A stretch of 64,000 nucleotides of DNA from JAFDBW01 sp963825575 (GCA_963825575.1 CAWGUB010000009.1:124001-188000); one strand, 5' to 3'; numbered from the stretch's first letter, positions 17,394 through 27,074 are shown. Numbers and translations are program-made. The notes: a model not told the origin generated them from the letters alone.

Positions 17394-18434
17394 ATGAAAT
17401 TCATCGACGAGGTCAAAATACACGCCAAGGCCGGCGACGGTGGTCGCGGTTGCCTTTCGTTCCGCAGGGAGAAGTTCGTCCCGCTCGGCGGACCTGACGG
17501 TGGCGACGGCGGCCGCGGCGGCGATGTCATGCTGGAAGTCGACATGGCCCTGTCAACCTTGCTCGATCTGCGCTACCGCCAGCATCTCAAAGCCAAGAGC
17601 GGTGCCCCGGGAATGGGCAAGAACATGCACGGCAAAAGCGGCGAGGCTCTGATCATCAAGGTCCCACCGGGCACCCTGGTCTACGATGACGACACCGGCG
17701 AACTGCTCGCCGACCTGACCGAGGTCGAACAAGGTTTCTGCCTGCTCAAAGGCGGCCTGGGAGGACGCGGCAATGCCCGGTTCCTGTCGTCAACCAACCG
17801 GGCTCCGCGGCACACCCAGCCGGGGATACCGGGGGAGGAACGAACCTTGCGCCTGCAGCTCAAGCTGCTCGCCGATGTCGGTCTGGTGGGGCTGCCAAAC
17901 GCCGGCAAGTCGACCCTGATTTCAAGTGTCTCTGCCGCCCGACCGAAAATCGCCGACTATCCGTTTACCACCCTGGTGCCAAACCTCGGCGTCGTCAAGC
18001 ATGGCGATTTTCGTTCATTCGTCATGGCCGACATCCCCGGATTGATTGAAGGCGCCAGCGATGGCCAGGGCCTGGGCACACGTTTTCTCAGGCATATTGA
18101 ACGGACCGATCTATTTTTACACCTCGTCGACCTGTCAGGCCTCCAGGAAGGCGACCCGGTCGACAACTTTGACCAGATCAACCGGGAACTGGAACGATAC
18201 AACCAGGAGCTGGCAAAGAGGCCGATGCTGGTGGTTTTCACCAAGCAGGACATCACCGAAGTTCGTGAGCAGACGGCTCAGTTACGTCCGGTCTTTGAGG
18301 AACGGGGTTATTTGACCCTGGCCATCTCGGCGGTGACGCGCGAGGGACTGCCAGAACTCGTGAACAAAGTTGCCAGCGAGCTCGACCGCATGCGTCAAGG
18401 TGCCCAGCTTGACAGGCAACCCCCCGGGGGGTAA
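17394..18434 (+). CDS. obgE: Obg-family GTPase (ObgE/CgtA)
   Basis: 346 residues. N-terminal glycine-rich Obg fold (AGDGGRGCLSFRREKFVP, then PDGGDGGRGGD), then a G domain with G1 GLPNAGKST (about residues 166-174), G3 DIPGLIEGAS (about 212-221) and FTKQD as G4 (about 282-286). The C-terminal OCT domain is essentially absent. Obg is a GTPase that associates with the large ribosomal subunit during assembly and with stress signalling. Only 48 nt before proB. Confidence 0.95.
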   Translation: MKFIDEVKIHAKAGDGGRGCLSFRREKFVPLGGPDGGDGGRGGDVMLEVDMALSTLLDLRYRQHLKAKSGAPGMGKNMHGKSGEALIIKVPPGTLVYDDDTGELLADLTEVEQGFCLLKGGLGGRGNARFLSSTNRAPRHTQPGIPGEERTLRLQLKLLADVGLVGLPNAGKSTLISSVSAARPKIADYPFTTLVPNLGVVKHGDFRSFVMADIPGLIEGASDGQGLGTRFLRHIERTDLFLHLVDLSGLQEGDPVDNFDQINRELERYNQELAKRPMLVVFTKQDITEVREQTAQLRPVFEERGYLTLAISAVTREGLPELVNKVASELDRMRQGAQLDRQPPGG

Positions 18435-18482
18435 AATTCTCCAGTTTTTTCAGTATCTTTCATAGACAGGCACACATATAAA

Positions 18483-19610
18483 ATGCGCATGATCTTACTG
18501 GCACATGTCAAACGGGTGGTTATCAAGATCGGCAGTGGCGTCATCTCCGACCACAGCGGCCTTGATCTCGAACGCATCGCCACACTCTGCGAGGATGTCC
18601 ATTCACTCCGCCAGCGCGGCTATGAAGTGATTCTTGTCTCTTCGGCGGCGGTTGCCGCAGGCAAAGCGGACCTCGGCATTAAAGGGAGCGCACGAAATCT
18701 GCCGCTCCCTCTCAAGCAGGCTGCCGCGGCCATTGGTCAAAGCCGCCTGATGCGGGCTTACAAGGACGCGCTGCGTCGATACGGGCTTACAGCCGCCCAG
18801 ATTCTTTTAACCCGCGACGACCTTGCTAATCGCCGCCGCTACCTGAATGCCCGCAACACCCTGATGACCCTGCTTGAATACGGTGTTGTACCGATCATTA
18901 ACGAGAATGATACGGTTGTGATCGATGAAATCCGTTTCGGTGACAACGACAACCTGTCAGCAATGGCGACCAACCTGGTTGAAGCCCAATTGCTTGTGAT
19001 CCTGTCCGATGTCGACGGCCTTTTCGATAAAGATCCGCGACACGATGTCGAAGCCAGATTGATCTCGGAAGTTGAGCGAATTACGCCGGAGATTGAGGCC
19101 ATGGCCGGCAAGGAAGAGACTCTCCTCGGTACAGGCGGCATGACGACCAAGCTGAAAGCGGCCAAGCGGGCCACTCTGTTCGGGGCCGGCACCGCGATCA
19201 TCAATGGCCTGCCCCCTCACAATCTGCTTCACCTTTTCGATGGCCACGAACTCGGCACCTATTTCCTGCCGGCGCGCGACCCTATGGCCGCACGCAAGCA
19301 CTGGATCGCTTTCACCAAAAAGCCGAAAGGCAAGCTGATCCTCGATGAGGGCGCACAAAAAGCCGTGGCAGAACGCGGAAAAAGTCTTCTGCCATCGGGG
19401 ATCACCCAATTGGACGGCACCTTTGAGCGTGGTGACGCTGTGCGTCTTTGCAACCTTGACGGAAAAGAGTTCGCCAAGGGGGTGACCAATTACAATTCGG
19501 CTGAATTGATTCGCATCATCGGCAAAAACACCAAGGAGATCCTACAGATTCTTGGCTACCAGTATGGTGATGAAGTCGTCCACCGCGACAACCTTGTCAT
19601 CAGTAGCTGA
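18483..19610 (+). CDS. proB: Glutamate 5-kinase with C-terminal PUA domain
   Basis: 375 residues. Amino-acid-kinase fold with VVIKIGSGVIS (about residues 12-22), INENDTVV (about 139-146), LSDVDGLFD (about 175-183) and the substrate loop GTGGMTTKLKAA (about 218-229). The last ~90 residues form a PUA domain. It makes glutamyl-5-phosphate, the first step of proline synthesis. Two ATG codons (18483, 18489) are possible starts. Directly precedes proA, the next enzyme in the pathway. Confidence 0.95.
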   Translation: MRMILLAHVKRVVIKIGSGVISDHSGLDLERIATLCEDVHSLRQRGYEVILVSSAAVAAGKADLGIKGSARNLPLPLKQAAAAIGQSRLMRAYKDALRRYGLTAAQILLTRDDLANRRRYLNARNTLMTLLEYGVVPIINENDTVVIDEIRFGDNDNLSAMATNLVEAQLLVILSDVDGLFDKDPRHDVEARLISEVERITPEIEAMAGKEETLLGTGGMTTKLKAAKRATLFGAGTAIINGLPPHNLLHLFDGHELGTYFLPARDPMAARKHWIAFTKKPKGKLILDEGAQKAVAERGKSLLPSGITQLDGTFERGDAVRLCNLDGKEFAKGVTNYNSAELIRIIGKNTKEILQILGYQYGDEVVHRDNLVISS

Positions 19611-19644
19611 AAGGATCGCCTCGCAAGGATAAAGGAGCATGACG

Positions 19645-20901
19645 ATGAGCGTAACTGAGCAGATGCTAAAAGTCGCACAGGATGCCAAGACCGCATCCCA
19701 GACTCTGGCCGGTCTTTCTACTGCCGTCAAGAACGAGCTATTGCAGAACATGGCCCGGGCTCTCCTGGACCACACCGAAATGTTGATCGAAGAAAACGAG
19801 AAAGACCTGATCGCTGCACGCGAAGCCGGCCTGGCCCCGGCCATGATCGACCGGCTGGCCCTCGATGGCCAAAGAATCAGGGGCATGGCTGATGGCCTCT
19901 GCGAAGTTGCAGAGCTGCCTGATCCGGTCGGTGAAGTGACCGGGATGTGGCGACGCCCCAATGATCTGCAGGTCGGCCGCATGCGAATTCCACTGGGGGT
20001 CATCGGCATCGTTTACGAGTCGCGGCCGAATGTCACTGCCGACGCCGCCGGGCTTTGCCTGAAAAGTGGTAATGCCGTGATTCTGCGTGGCGGCAAGGAG
20101 GCCATTCATTCCAACCTGGCCATCGGCAGAGTTCTGAAGAGCCAGCTCGAGCGGATGCGCCTTCCCGCAGCAGCCATGCAGGTGATCGAGACCACCGACC
20201 GCACTGCGATTCTGGAGCTGCTCAAGTTGGAAGAGGAGATCGACCTGATCATCCCGCGCGGAGGAGAAGGCCTGATCCGCTTTGTCAGTGAGAATTCACG
20301 GATTCCTGTCATCAAGCACTACAAAGGCGTGTGTCACACCTTCGTTGATGCGAGTGCCGACTACGAGCAGGCGGAAAAAATCTGCATTAATGCCAAGGTC
20401 CAGCGTCCGGGAGTCTGCAATGCCATGGAGACATTGCTCATTCACCAGGACATTGCCGAGACCTTTGTCCCCCGTATCGCTGCCGCGATGCGCGCCCAGG
20501 GGGTGGAACTGCGCGGCTGCGAAACCACACGGGAGTTCGCCGAGGCGATCCTGCCGGCAACGGAAGAGGACTGGTACGCTGAATATCTCGACCTGACGCT
20601 GGCCGTGCGAGTCGTCGAAAACGTCAACGGGGCGATTGCCCATATCCGCAAATATGGATCCCTGCACACCGAGGTGATTGTCACCCGCGACTACGAGAAC
20701 TCGCAGAAGTTCCTGCGGCAGGTCAACTCCAGCGTCGTCATGGTCAACGCTTCATCACGCTTTTCCGACGGCAACCAGTTCGGCCTGGGAGCGGAAATCG
20801 GCATCTCCACGACCAAGCTGCACTCCTTCGGGCCGATGGGCCTGGAAGACCTGACAACGCGCAAATTCATTGTCCTGGGCGACGGCCAGATTCGCTCCTG
20901 A
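19645..20901 (+). CDS. proA: Glutamate-5-semialdehyde (gamma-glutamyl phosphate) reductase
   Basis: 418 residues from ATG 19645. Catalytic cysteine in QRPGVCNAMETLL (near residue 255), plus GVIGIVYESRPNVT (about 114-127) and the C-terminal GLGAEIGISTTKLH. It reduces glutamyl phosphate to the semialdehyde with NADPH. ATG 19645 is preferred over ATG 19639 because AAAGGAG (19631-19637) ends too close to the first one. 34 nt after proB, same operon. Confidence 0.95.
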   Translation: MSVTEQMLKVAQDAKTASQTLAGLSTAVKNELLQNMARALLDHTEMLIEENEKDLIAAREAGLAPAMIDRLALDGQRIRGMADGLCEVAELPDPVGEVTGMWRRPNDLQVGRMRIPLGVIGIVYESRPNVTADAAGLCLKSGNAVILRGGKEAIHSNLAIGRVLKSQLERMRLPAAAMQVIETTDRTAILELLKLEEEIDLIIPRGGEGLIRFVSENSRIPVIKHYKGVCHTFVDASADYEQAEKICINAKVQRPGVCNAMETLLIHQDIAETFVPRIAAAMRAQGVELRGCETTREFAEAILPATEEDWYAEYLDLTLAVRVVENVNGAIAHIRKYGSLHTEVIVTRDYENSQKFLRQVNSSVVMVNASSRFSDGNQFGLGAEIGISTTKLHSFGPMGLEDLTTRKFIVLGDGQIRS

Positions 20902-20925
20902 GCAACATGTAAAAAAGGGAAAAAC

Positions 20926-20997
20926 TAACGCAAAGGGGTCCCTATAGCATCAGGATCTTCTTTGCGCCCCTTCTTTAACCTTTGCGACTTTGCGTTA
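20926..20997. repeat. CGCAAAG-type inverted repeat
   Basis: TAACGCAAAG at 20926-20935 is the exact inverse of CTTTGCGTTA at 20988-20997; GGGG and CGCCCC lie inside. The same words occur near 8.63 and 26.28 kb. Non-coding, between proA and nadD. Confidence 0.6.
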
Positions 20998-21049
20998 AAC
21001 GCTTTTGGTGTTTTGCTTTGAATCTGACCCGAAATCAAATCTTATCGTT

Positions 21050-21715
21050 ATGAAAACCGGCATCCTGGGCGGAACATTCAATCCGATCCACCTGGCGCAC
21101 CTGCGCATTGCCGAAGAGGCCCGCAAGGAGTTCCAGCTCGACCGGGTCCTGTTTATTCCCGCGGCCGATCCGCCACACAAGAATATCGCCGGCGAGGTCT
21201 CTTTTGCCCACCGGATAGCCATGGTCAGGACAGCGATCAACGGCTGCCCGGCATTCCAGGTCTCAGACCTGGAGATCCGCCGCAGCGGCAAGAGCTTCTC
21301 CGTTGACACGCTGGAAATCCTGCAACGGCAAGACCCGACCGGAGAACGTTTCTTCATTATAGGCCTCGACTCCTATCGTGATATCGCCTCCTGGAAGGAC
21401 TTTTCCCGGCTTTTCAGCCTCTGCCATTTGGTGGTGACGACCCGCCCCGGGGTTGTCATCGAGAATCCGCTTGAGCCCCTGCCCGTTGCCATCCACGGGG
21501 ACTTCTGCTACGATGGCCAGACAGATAAAATTCTCCACAAATCAGGTCATTACGTGTTCTTTTTATCGGCAACCCACCTCGACATTTCCTCGACACAGGT
21601 CCGCCAGCGACTGATTGAGGGTCAATCGGTTCGTCAGCTGGTCCCGCCAACTGTCGCAGACTATATTGAAGAGCATGGGCTCTACCGCACAACGTCAAGC
21701 TCAAGGAGTCAATAA
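21050..21715 (+). CDS. nadD: Nicotinate-nucleotide adenylyltransferase
   Basis: 221 residues. The nucleotidyl-transferase motif GGTFNPIHLAHL (about residues 6-17) contains the HxxH, and HLDISSTQVRQRL (about 181-193) is the ISSTxxR motif. It forms deamido-NAD from nicotinate mononucleotide and ATP, so it acts one step after the PncB encoded at the start of the window. ATG 21050 is where family homology starts; the frame extends upstream into the repeat. Its last codons contain the ribosome site of rsfS. Confidence 0.95.
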   Translation: MKTGILGGTFNPIHLAHLRIAEEARKEFQLDRVLFIPAADPPHKNIAGEVSFAHRIAMVRTAINGCPAFQVSDLEIRRSGKSFSVDTLEILQRQDPTGERFFIIGLDSYRDIASWKDFSRLFSLCHLVVTTRPGVVIENPLEPLPVAIHGDFCYDGQTDKILHKSGHYVFFLSATHLDISSTQVRQRLIEGQSVRQLVPPTVADYIEEHGLYRTTSSSRSQ

Positions 21716-21716
21716 T

Positions 21717-22094
21717 TTGCAATCCATAGACCGGGCGCAGCTCTGCGCTGCTTATGTCCTCGACAAGAAAGCCTTCAACGTCCGCATCCTGGATGTTCGC
21801 AAAATATCATCACTCACGGATTTTCTGGTCATCGCCTCGGGCAGCTCGGACAGACAGGTCTCGGCGGCGGCAGAGTCCGTTCACCTGGGCCTGAAGAAAG
21901 AACATGACACCAAGCCGATCGGCATCGAAGGGCTCAATGAAGGGCGGTGGGTCCTGATCGATTACGGGGATGTCATGGTGCATGTTTTTCATGAACCGGT
22001 GCGGCTCTTTTATGATCTGGACGGCCTCTGGTGTGACGCCGCAGAAATTCCTGTAAATGAAGTAGCCCCGGCAACCGCCCGGGCTACTTCATGA
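21717..22094 (+). CDS. rsfS: Ribosome silencing factor RsfS
   Basis: 125 residues from a TTG start at 21717, chosen because AAGGAG at 21703-21708 is correctly spaced and the stop of nadD is one base before it. Family segments VLDVRKISSLTDFLVIASG (about residues 22-40) and WVLIDYGDVMVHVFHEPVR (about 80-98) are clear. RsfS binds L14 and blocks subunit joining when nutrients are low. Its stop overlaps rlmH. Confidence 0.93.
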   Translation: MQSIDRAQLCAAYVLDKKAFNVRILDVRKISSLTDFLVIASGSSDRQVSAAAESVHLGLKKEHDTKPIGIEGLNEGRWVLIDYGDVMVHVFHEPVRLFYDLDGLWCDAAEIPVNEVAPATARATS

Positions 22095-22561
22095 AGTTCA
22101 ACCTGCTCTGTGTCGGCCGACTGACCTTGCCCTACCTGAACGAGGGCTGCGGTGAATTTGCTAGCCGCCTCAAGCGTTACATGCCCCTTGTGATCACGGA
22201 GATCAAGGAGCACAAAACCGGCAGCAAGCAGGACTTACAGCGTATTATCGCAACAGAGGGGGAGCTTTTGGCACAGCGCATCCCCGCAGGAACGTTCGTC
22301 ATCGCCCTTGACCAGCGCGGTCAACATCTCAGTTCGGAGAAGCTGGCCGCCTTGATGAACGAACACATGGTACAGAGCATACCGGAGTGGACCATCCTGA
22401 TTGGCGGCCCGTATGGATTGAGCGAAGCCTTGCACAAAAGGGCGGATCTGGTTCTGTCTTTATCGGCCATGACCCTCACCCATCAGATGGCACGACTGCT
22501 GCTCCTCGAGCAATTATACCGATGCTGCACGATCATCCGCAATGAGCCCTATCATCACTGA
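22091..22561 (+). CDS. rlmH: 23S rRNA pseudouridine-1915 N3-methyltransferase
   Basis: 156 residues, SPOUT-type. LDQRGQHLSSEKLA (about residues 74-87), FVIALD, the AdoMet knot ILIGGPYGLSEAL (about 102-114) and the C-terminal LEQLYRCCTIIRNEPYHH are diagnostic. It methylates pseudouridine in helix 69 of 23S rRNA. Start overlaps the rsfS stop by 4 nt (ATGA). Confidence 0.96.
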   Translation: MKFNLLCVGRLTLPYLNEGCGEFASRLKRYMPLVITEIKEHKTGSKQDLQRIIATEGELLAQRIPAGTFVIALDQRGQHLSSEKLAALMNEHMVQSIPEWTILIGGPYGLSEALHKRADLVLSLSAMTLTHQMARLLLLEQLYRCCTIIRNEPYHH

Positions 22562-22699
22562 CGGGCATTAGATTTGCACAAGCCAGGCGGAGGAACCGCC
22601 CGGAGAGAATGTTTTTTTCGTCGAAGGCCCTTCTTTTGTGGTTAACTTGCAAGATATCTTTTAGAATGTAATTTCAAGACTGTATTCAAGGAGAGCAGC

Positions 22700-23050
22700 A
22701 TGAGTGAACAGTTTGAGCAGATCAAGAAACAGTTACTGAAAGCGCGCCGGGAACTGTTGCAGGATGTCAGCAATTCTTACGAGACCTGCCGCGAGATCGG
22801 CCAGGATGGTGTCCCTGACATCGGCGACATGTCGTCCGCGGCCTACAGCCGTGACGTGCTATTCAATCTCAGCGAAACCAAGCGCCAGCGGATTCGCGAC
22901 ATCGACGTGGCCCTGGAACAGATCGAAAAGGGAGAATATGGCATTTGCGTGGGCTGTGGCGAGGAAATTTCACCGCGACGCATGGAAGTCCGCCCCTTTT
23001 CGCGGTATTGTATTGAATGTAAAACGGACATTGAAAAATTTGGCGAATAA
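22700..23050 (+). CDS. DksA/TraR-family zinc-finger protein
   Basis: 116 residues. Coiled-coil helical region (residues 1-75) with an acidic tip DIGDMSSAAYSRD, then zinc finger CVGCGEEISPRRM...RYCIEC (about residues 87-108), which has the four cysteines of the DksA finger. DksA-type proteins bind RNA polymerase through its secondary channel and work with ppGpp. Shorter than E. coli DksA, closer to the compact deltaproteobacterial form. GGAGAGC precedes the ATG. Confidence 0.88.
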   Translation: MSEQFEQIKKQLLKARRELLQDVSNSYETCREIGQDGVPDIGDMSSAAYSRDVLFNLSETKRQRIRDIDVALEQIEKGEYGICVGCGEEISPRRMEVRPFSRYCIECKTDIEKFGE

Positions 23051-23092
23051 ACATACTCAGATTCTTGGTGGAATGGATCCCGGGAGGACGCA

Positions 23093-24475
23093 ATGACATT
23101 CATGGCCGTATTGTTACTTTTTATCTTTTTTGTTCTGTTTTTTCTTTATTTCTGGGGTCTGAACCCGCACATGGTGACGGTCTTCTACCTGCCCGAGCAG
23201 AGCCTGACCTACCCGGCCGCGATGATAGTCGTCGCTTGCGTCATTCTCGGCCTGGTTCTCGGCTTCGGGGCCCACTTCTACACCATCGTTACCCACTGGA
23301 TGAAATATTGGAGCCGTGACCGTTCTGAAAAGAAACAGCGTGAGATCGGCGCCATCTATCGCGAGGGTGTCGGTCGGTTGCTCTCCGGCGACTTGAAGAA
23401 AGCCCACGGGCTGCTGAACAAGGCTCTCGACCGTGACCCGAAAAGGGTTGACATCCTGATCGCCCTGGCGACCCTCAGCAGCCAGGAAGGCAATCCCACG
23501 GAAGGCCTTGGCTTACTACGCAAAGCCAGTGAAATAGACCCGAAAAGCATGGAAGTCCTCTTCAAGACTGCGGCTATCCAGGAAGAAACCGGACAGGATG
23601 ATGAGGCGATCGCGACTTACCAGGAGCTGGTCGCTCTGGAAAAAGACAATCGCAAGGCGCTACGGGCCATGCGCGACCTTTACATCAAGCACGATCGCTG
23701 GCAGGACGCTTTGGATGTTCAACGCCGGATCCTCAAAGCCGGGCCTGGAGCCAATCGTGTCGCCAACGAAAAAGAGCTGCTCATCTACCTGCGCTACGAA
23801 GTGGCACGCCAGGCCATCATCGACGGCTCCCCCAACGATGCAAAGTCCGAACTGAAAGATATCCTTCGCCAGAAAGACGATTTTGCCCCGGCCCAAGTCT
23901 CCCTGGGCGACGCCTATGTGGCATTGAATCGCGGCGATGAAGCTGTCAAAATCTGGCAGGAAGGCTACCGAAAGCTCGGCAAAGGGGTCTTCCTTGAGCG
24001 CCTTGAAGAGTATTACATGAAGCGTGAAGACCCCTCCTCACTGCTCAACTTCTTCCGCAGCCAGAGTCTCGAACAGGGTGACGACCTGATGTTTCGCATC
24101 TTCTACGGCAAGCTTTGCCTGCGGCTGGAGATGATCGACGAAGCCAAGGAGCAGTTGCAGGCCGTGGAAAGCTCTGGCGTCGAATCCTCACAGGTCCACC
24201 TACTGCTGGCAGAGACATATCGCCGTTCCCACGACTCGGAGCAGGCGATTAACGAATACAAAAAGGCCCTGGGCATATCCAAGCGCCTGCACCTTAATTT
24301 CGTCTGTGAAAAATGTCAGCATGTTTCTAACACATGGAACAGTCGCTGCCCATCTTGCGGCGAGTGGAACAGCTCCAGCCTGATCGACCGCAAGCTTATT
24401 CAGGAAGCCCGCCCGCTTAACCTGGATAAAATGGTCGTACATCACGGTGAGCAACAAGTGTGGGAAGGTGCATGA
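23093..24475 (+). CDS. LapA-LapB-like membrane TPR protein with C-terminal zinc ribbon
   Basis: 460 residues. Two N-terminal membrane helices (about residues 5-20 and 40-62) resemble LapA. Then come about eight TPR repeats (residues 80-390; examples ALATLSSQEGNPTEGLGLL, AAIQEETGQDDEAIATY). It ends with a rubredoxin-like ribbon FVCEKCQHVSNTW...CPSCGEW (about 404-424), as in LapB/YciM. LapB sets LPS levels by controlling LpxC degradation in E. coli; in that species LapA and LapB are separate, so this appears to be a one-chain form. Stop overlaps gpmI by 4 nt. Confidence 0.85.
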   Translation: MTFMAVLLLFIFFVLFFLYFWGLNPHMVTVFYLPEQSLTYPAAMIVVACVILGLVLGFGAHFYTIVTHWMKYWSRDRSEKKQREIGAIYREGVGRLLSGDLKKAHGLLNKALDRDPKRVDILIALATLSSQEGNPTEGLGLLRKASEIDPKSMEVLFKTAAIQEETGQDDEAIATYQELVALEKDNRKALRAMRDLYIKHDRWQDALDVQRRILKAGPGANRVANEKELLIYLRYEVARQAIIDGSPNDAKSELKDILRQKDDFAPAQVSLGDAYVALNRGDEAVKIWQEGYRKLGKGVFLERLEEYYMKREDPSSLLNFFRSQSLEQGDDLMFRIFYGKLCLRLEMIDEAKEQLQAVESSGVESSQVHLLLAETYRRSHDSEQAINEYKKALGISKRLHLNFVCEKCQHVSNTWNSRCPSCGEWNSSSLIDRKLIQEARPLNLDKMVVHHGEQQVWEGA

Positions 24476-26001
24476 AAAAACCGGTTGCGCTGATTATTCT
24501 TGATGGCTGGGGGATCAACGAGAGCTGTGAGAACAACGCTGTCTGCCAGGCGCGAACCCCGCGACTGGATGAATTCGCAAAGGACTATCCAACGGCCTGG
24601 CTGAACGCCTCCGGGCTCAACGTCGGTCTGCCCGAAGGGCAGATGGGCAACTCGGAGGTCGGGCATCTGAATATCGGCGCCGGCCGGATTGTCTACCAGG
24701 AACTGACCAGAATCAGCCGCAGCATCGAGGAAGGCGACTTCTTCACCAACCAGACGTTGATCGCCGGCCTGGCAACGATTCGCCAGGCTGGCGGCAAACT
24801 TCACCTGATGGGGCTTTTATCCGACGGCGGGGTCCACTCGCACAACACTCACCTCTATGCACTGATTGAACTGGCAAGGCGGGCAGGTGTCGATGCATAC
24901 GTCCATGCATTTATGGACGGGCGCGACACGCCGCCGCAAAGCGGGGCCGGATACCTTCAAGAGCTTGAGGCGGAAATGGCGCGAATTGACCACGGCTGCC
25001 TGGCCACGGTGACCGGTCGTTATTATGCCATGGATCGCGACAACCGGTGGGGTCGTGTCGAGAGGGCCTGGCGTGCCATGGTCCTCGGCGAAGGACAACT
25101 CGCCGAGTCGGGAGCGGAGGCGATTCGTGCTGCTTATGGCGCAGGCCAGACAGATGAATTCGTCGAACCGCGGGTTATCCTGCACAACGGTTCACCGGCC
25201 GGGATAATCAATGATGGCGACGGGATCTTTTTCTTCAACTTCCGCGCCGACCGGGCCCGTGAGATCACCCGCACCTTTACCCTGCCCGGCTTCGATGCTT
25301 TCGCACGGCCAAGCGTTCCGCGGCTCTCGACATTCGTCTGCCTGACCGAATACGATGCAACATTCGATCTGCCAGCTGCATTTACCTCGGAGAGCCTGCA
25401 CAACATCCTCGGCGAAGTTGTGGCAGATGCAGGCCTGAAACAGTTGAGGATTGCGGAAACTGAAAAATACGCCCACGTTACCTTCTTCTTCAACGGCGGG
25501 GAAGAAGTCCCGTTCGCCAACGAAGACAGGGTCCTGGTACCGTCACCGCAAGACGTTGCCACCTACGACCAAAAACCGGCCATGAGCGCTTTTGAAGTCA
25601 CTGATGAAGTCATTAGTCGCATCAGGCAGGGGACCTACGACCTGATCATCCTCAACTTCGCCAACCCGGACATGGTCGGCCACACCGGGATTCTACGGGC
25701 CGCGATTGCTGCCATGGAGACCGTTGATGAGTGCGCCGGCCGCGTTGTCGACGCCCTGCTTGAAGCCGGAGGCTGCGCCCTGATCACGGCCGATCATGGC
25801 AACTGCGAAACGATGACAGATGAAAACGGCGCACCGCAAACCGCACACACTGCCAATCGCGTGCCGTTGTTCCTGATCGATCCGGACAACCGCCAGGCGG
25901 TTCTGCGGCCGGGAATCCTTGCCGACCTGGCCCCGACCATTCTCGACCTGATGGGACTCACCGTCCCACCGGAGATGACAGGTAAAAGTCTGATTTCCTG
26001 A
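24472..26001 (+). CDS. gpmI: 2,3-bisphosphoglycerate-independent phosphoglycerate mutase
   Basis: 509 residues. Alkaline-phosphatase-fold enzyme of glycolysis with two manganese ions: ALIILDGWGIN (about residues 5-15), MGNSEVGHLNIGAGR with the phosphorylated serine (about 60-74), DGRDTPP (about 152-158), RADRAREITR (about 260-269) and ITADHGNCETM (about 440-450). ATG 24472 follows GGGAAGG and overlaps the TPR gene stop. Followed by an intergenic repeat. Confidence 0.97.
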   Translation: MKKPVALIILDGWGINESCENNAVCQARTPRLDEFAKDYPTAWLNASGLNVGLPEGQMGNSEVGHLNIGAGRIVYQELTRISRSIEEGDFFTNQTLIAGLATIRQAGGKLHLMGLLSDGGVHSHNTHLYALIELARRAGVDAYVHAFMDGRDTPPQSGAGYLQELEAEMARIDHGCLATVTGRYYAMDRDNRWGRVERAWRAMVLGEGQLAESGAEAIRAAYGAGQTDEFVEPRVILHNGSPAGIINDGDGIFFFNFRADRAREITRTFTLPGFDAFARPSVPRLSTFVCLTEYDATFDLPAAFTSESLHNILGEVVADAGLKQLRIAETEKYAHVTFFFNGGEEVPFANEDRVLVPSPQDVATYDQKPAMSAFEVTDEVISRIRQGTYDLIILNFANPDMVGHTGILRAAIAAMETVDECAGRVVDALLEAGGCALITADHGNCETMTDENGAPQTAHTANRVPLFLIDPDNRQAVLRPGILADLAPTILDLMGLTVPPEMTGKSLIS

Positions 26002-26090
26002 GCACAAGCCGATTGCAGAACAACCCGTTCGAAGAGACAGCATCTGTGTTGCCTTGATTTTTATACGGACTTATAACCAAAACAAAGGTT

Positions 26091-26290
26091 AGCCACCAAG
26101 GCACCAAGACACGGAGTAAATTTTTAAATTTTCTTCAAACAGTAATGTTGTGCGATGAAAAATATCGATCTTTACCCTGTAGTATGAACTACTTGGTGCC
26201 TTGGTGGCTTGGTGGCAAGCAAAACTTTTTTGGGCTATAGAACCGTTTTTTTATACGTCTTGATTCACTTCTTTGCGTTTTTGCGTTAGC
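26091..26290. repeat. Long inverted repeat (ACCAAGG type) plus CGCAAAG repeat
   Basis: AGCCACCAAGGCACCAAG at 26091-26108 is the perfect inverse of 26192-26209 (18 bp), with a ~83 nt AT-rich loop. CTTTGCGTTTTTGCGTTAGC at 26271-26290 belongs to the CGCAAAG family. No gene here; the span lies between gpmI and the comF-like gene. Confidence 0.75.
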
Positions 26291-26337
26291 ATTTACTCTG
26301 TTATTAATTGCAATGTATTGAGTTATGGAGGGGATTG

Positions 26338-27063
26338 ATGTGGCAAGACTTCTGCAAAAGCTTGAAGGCGAGCGTCGATCTTTTTCTGCCACCGGCCTGC
26401 CTGCTCTGCGGACAGCGCCTTCAGGATTCGCCAAGAGGTGACGACTTCTGCGGTGCCTGCATGGCAGGAGTAACCCCGTTGGGACCGGCTCATTGTTGCC
26501 TCTGCGCCCAACCCTTTGCCAACGCAACATCCAGCCATCTCTGCGGTGCCTGTCTGAAACATCCACCCAGTTTCACCAGGGTCCATGCCGCCGGCAGATA
26601 CCAGGGCAGCATAAAAGACGCCGTGCACCGGCTGAAGTACCGCAACCAGTTCATCCTCGCCCAACCACTGGGGTTGATCCTCGCTGAAGTTGTCGCCAAC
26701 TCAAGCCCCGAATCTTCACTGGATTGTATCATACCGGTACCGTTGCATCCCCAGCGGTTAAGAAGTCGTGGCTACAATCAGGCTCTCGAGATCGCCAGGC
26801 CGCTCTCGCGTCAGCTGGGGCTTCCCATACAGACCAGGCTGCTGCTGCGTTCTCGCAATACGCCGCCACAACAGGGACTGTCGGCAGACCAACGCAGTCG
26901 TAATCTGCGCAAGGCCTTTGTCCTTGACAGGCCAATACCCGGGATCAGGGCTCTGCTGGTGGACGACATCATGACGACCGGTGAAACCGTGCGAGAATGT
27001 TGTCGAACCCTTGCACAGGGCGGCGCAAAGGACATACAGGTTGCCGTCGTTGGCCGGGCGTAG
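26338..27063 (+). CDS. ComF-family phosphoribosyltransferase-like protein
   Basis: 241 residues. N-terminal double zinc finger with CLLCGQRL, FCGAC, CCLCAQPF and LCGACL (about residues 21-77), followed by a PRTase fold with the PRPP loop ALLVDDIMTTGETV (about 212-225). Also PVPLHPQRLRSRGYNQ, typical of ComF. In Gram-positive bacteria ComF assists DNA uptake; in Gram-negatives (GntX/YhgH) it is linked to use of external DNA. ATG 26338 is preceded by GGAGGGG. Confidence 0.88.
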   Translation: MWQDFCKSLKASVDLFLPPACLLCGQRLQDSPRGDDFCGACMAGVTPLGPAHCCLCAQPFANATSSHLCGACLKHPPSFTRVHAAGRYQGSIKDAVHRLKYRNQFILAQPLGLILAEVVANSSPESSLDCIIPVPLHPQRLRSRGYNQALEIARPLSRQLGLPIQTRLLLRSRNTPPQQGLSADQRSRNLRKAFVLDRPIPGIRALLVDDIMTTGETVRECCRTLAQGGAKDIQVAVVGRA

Positions 27064-27074
27064 AATGACCAATC

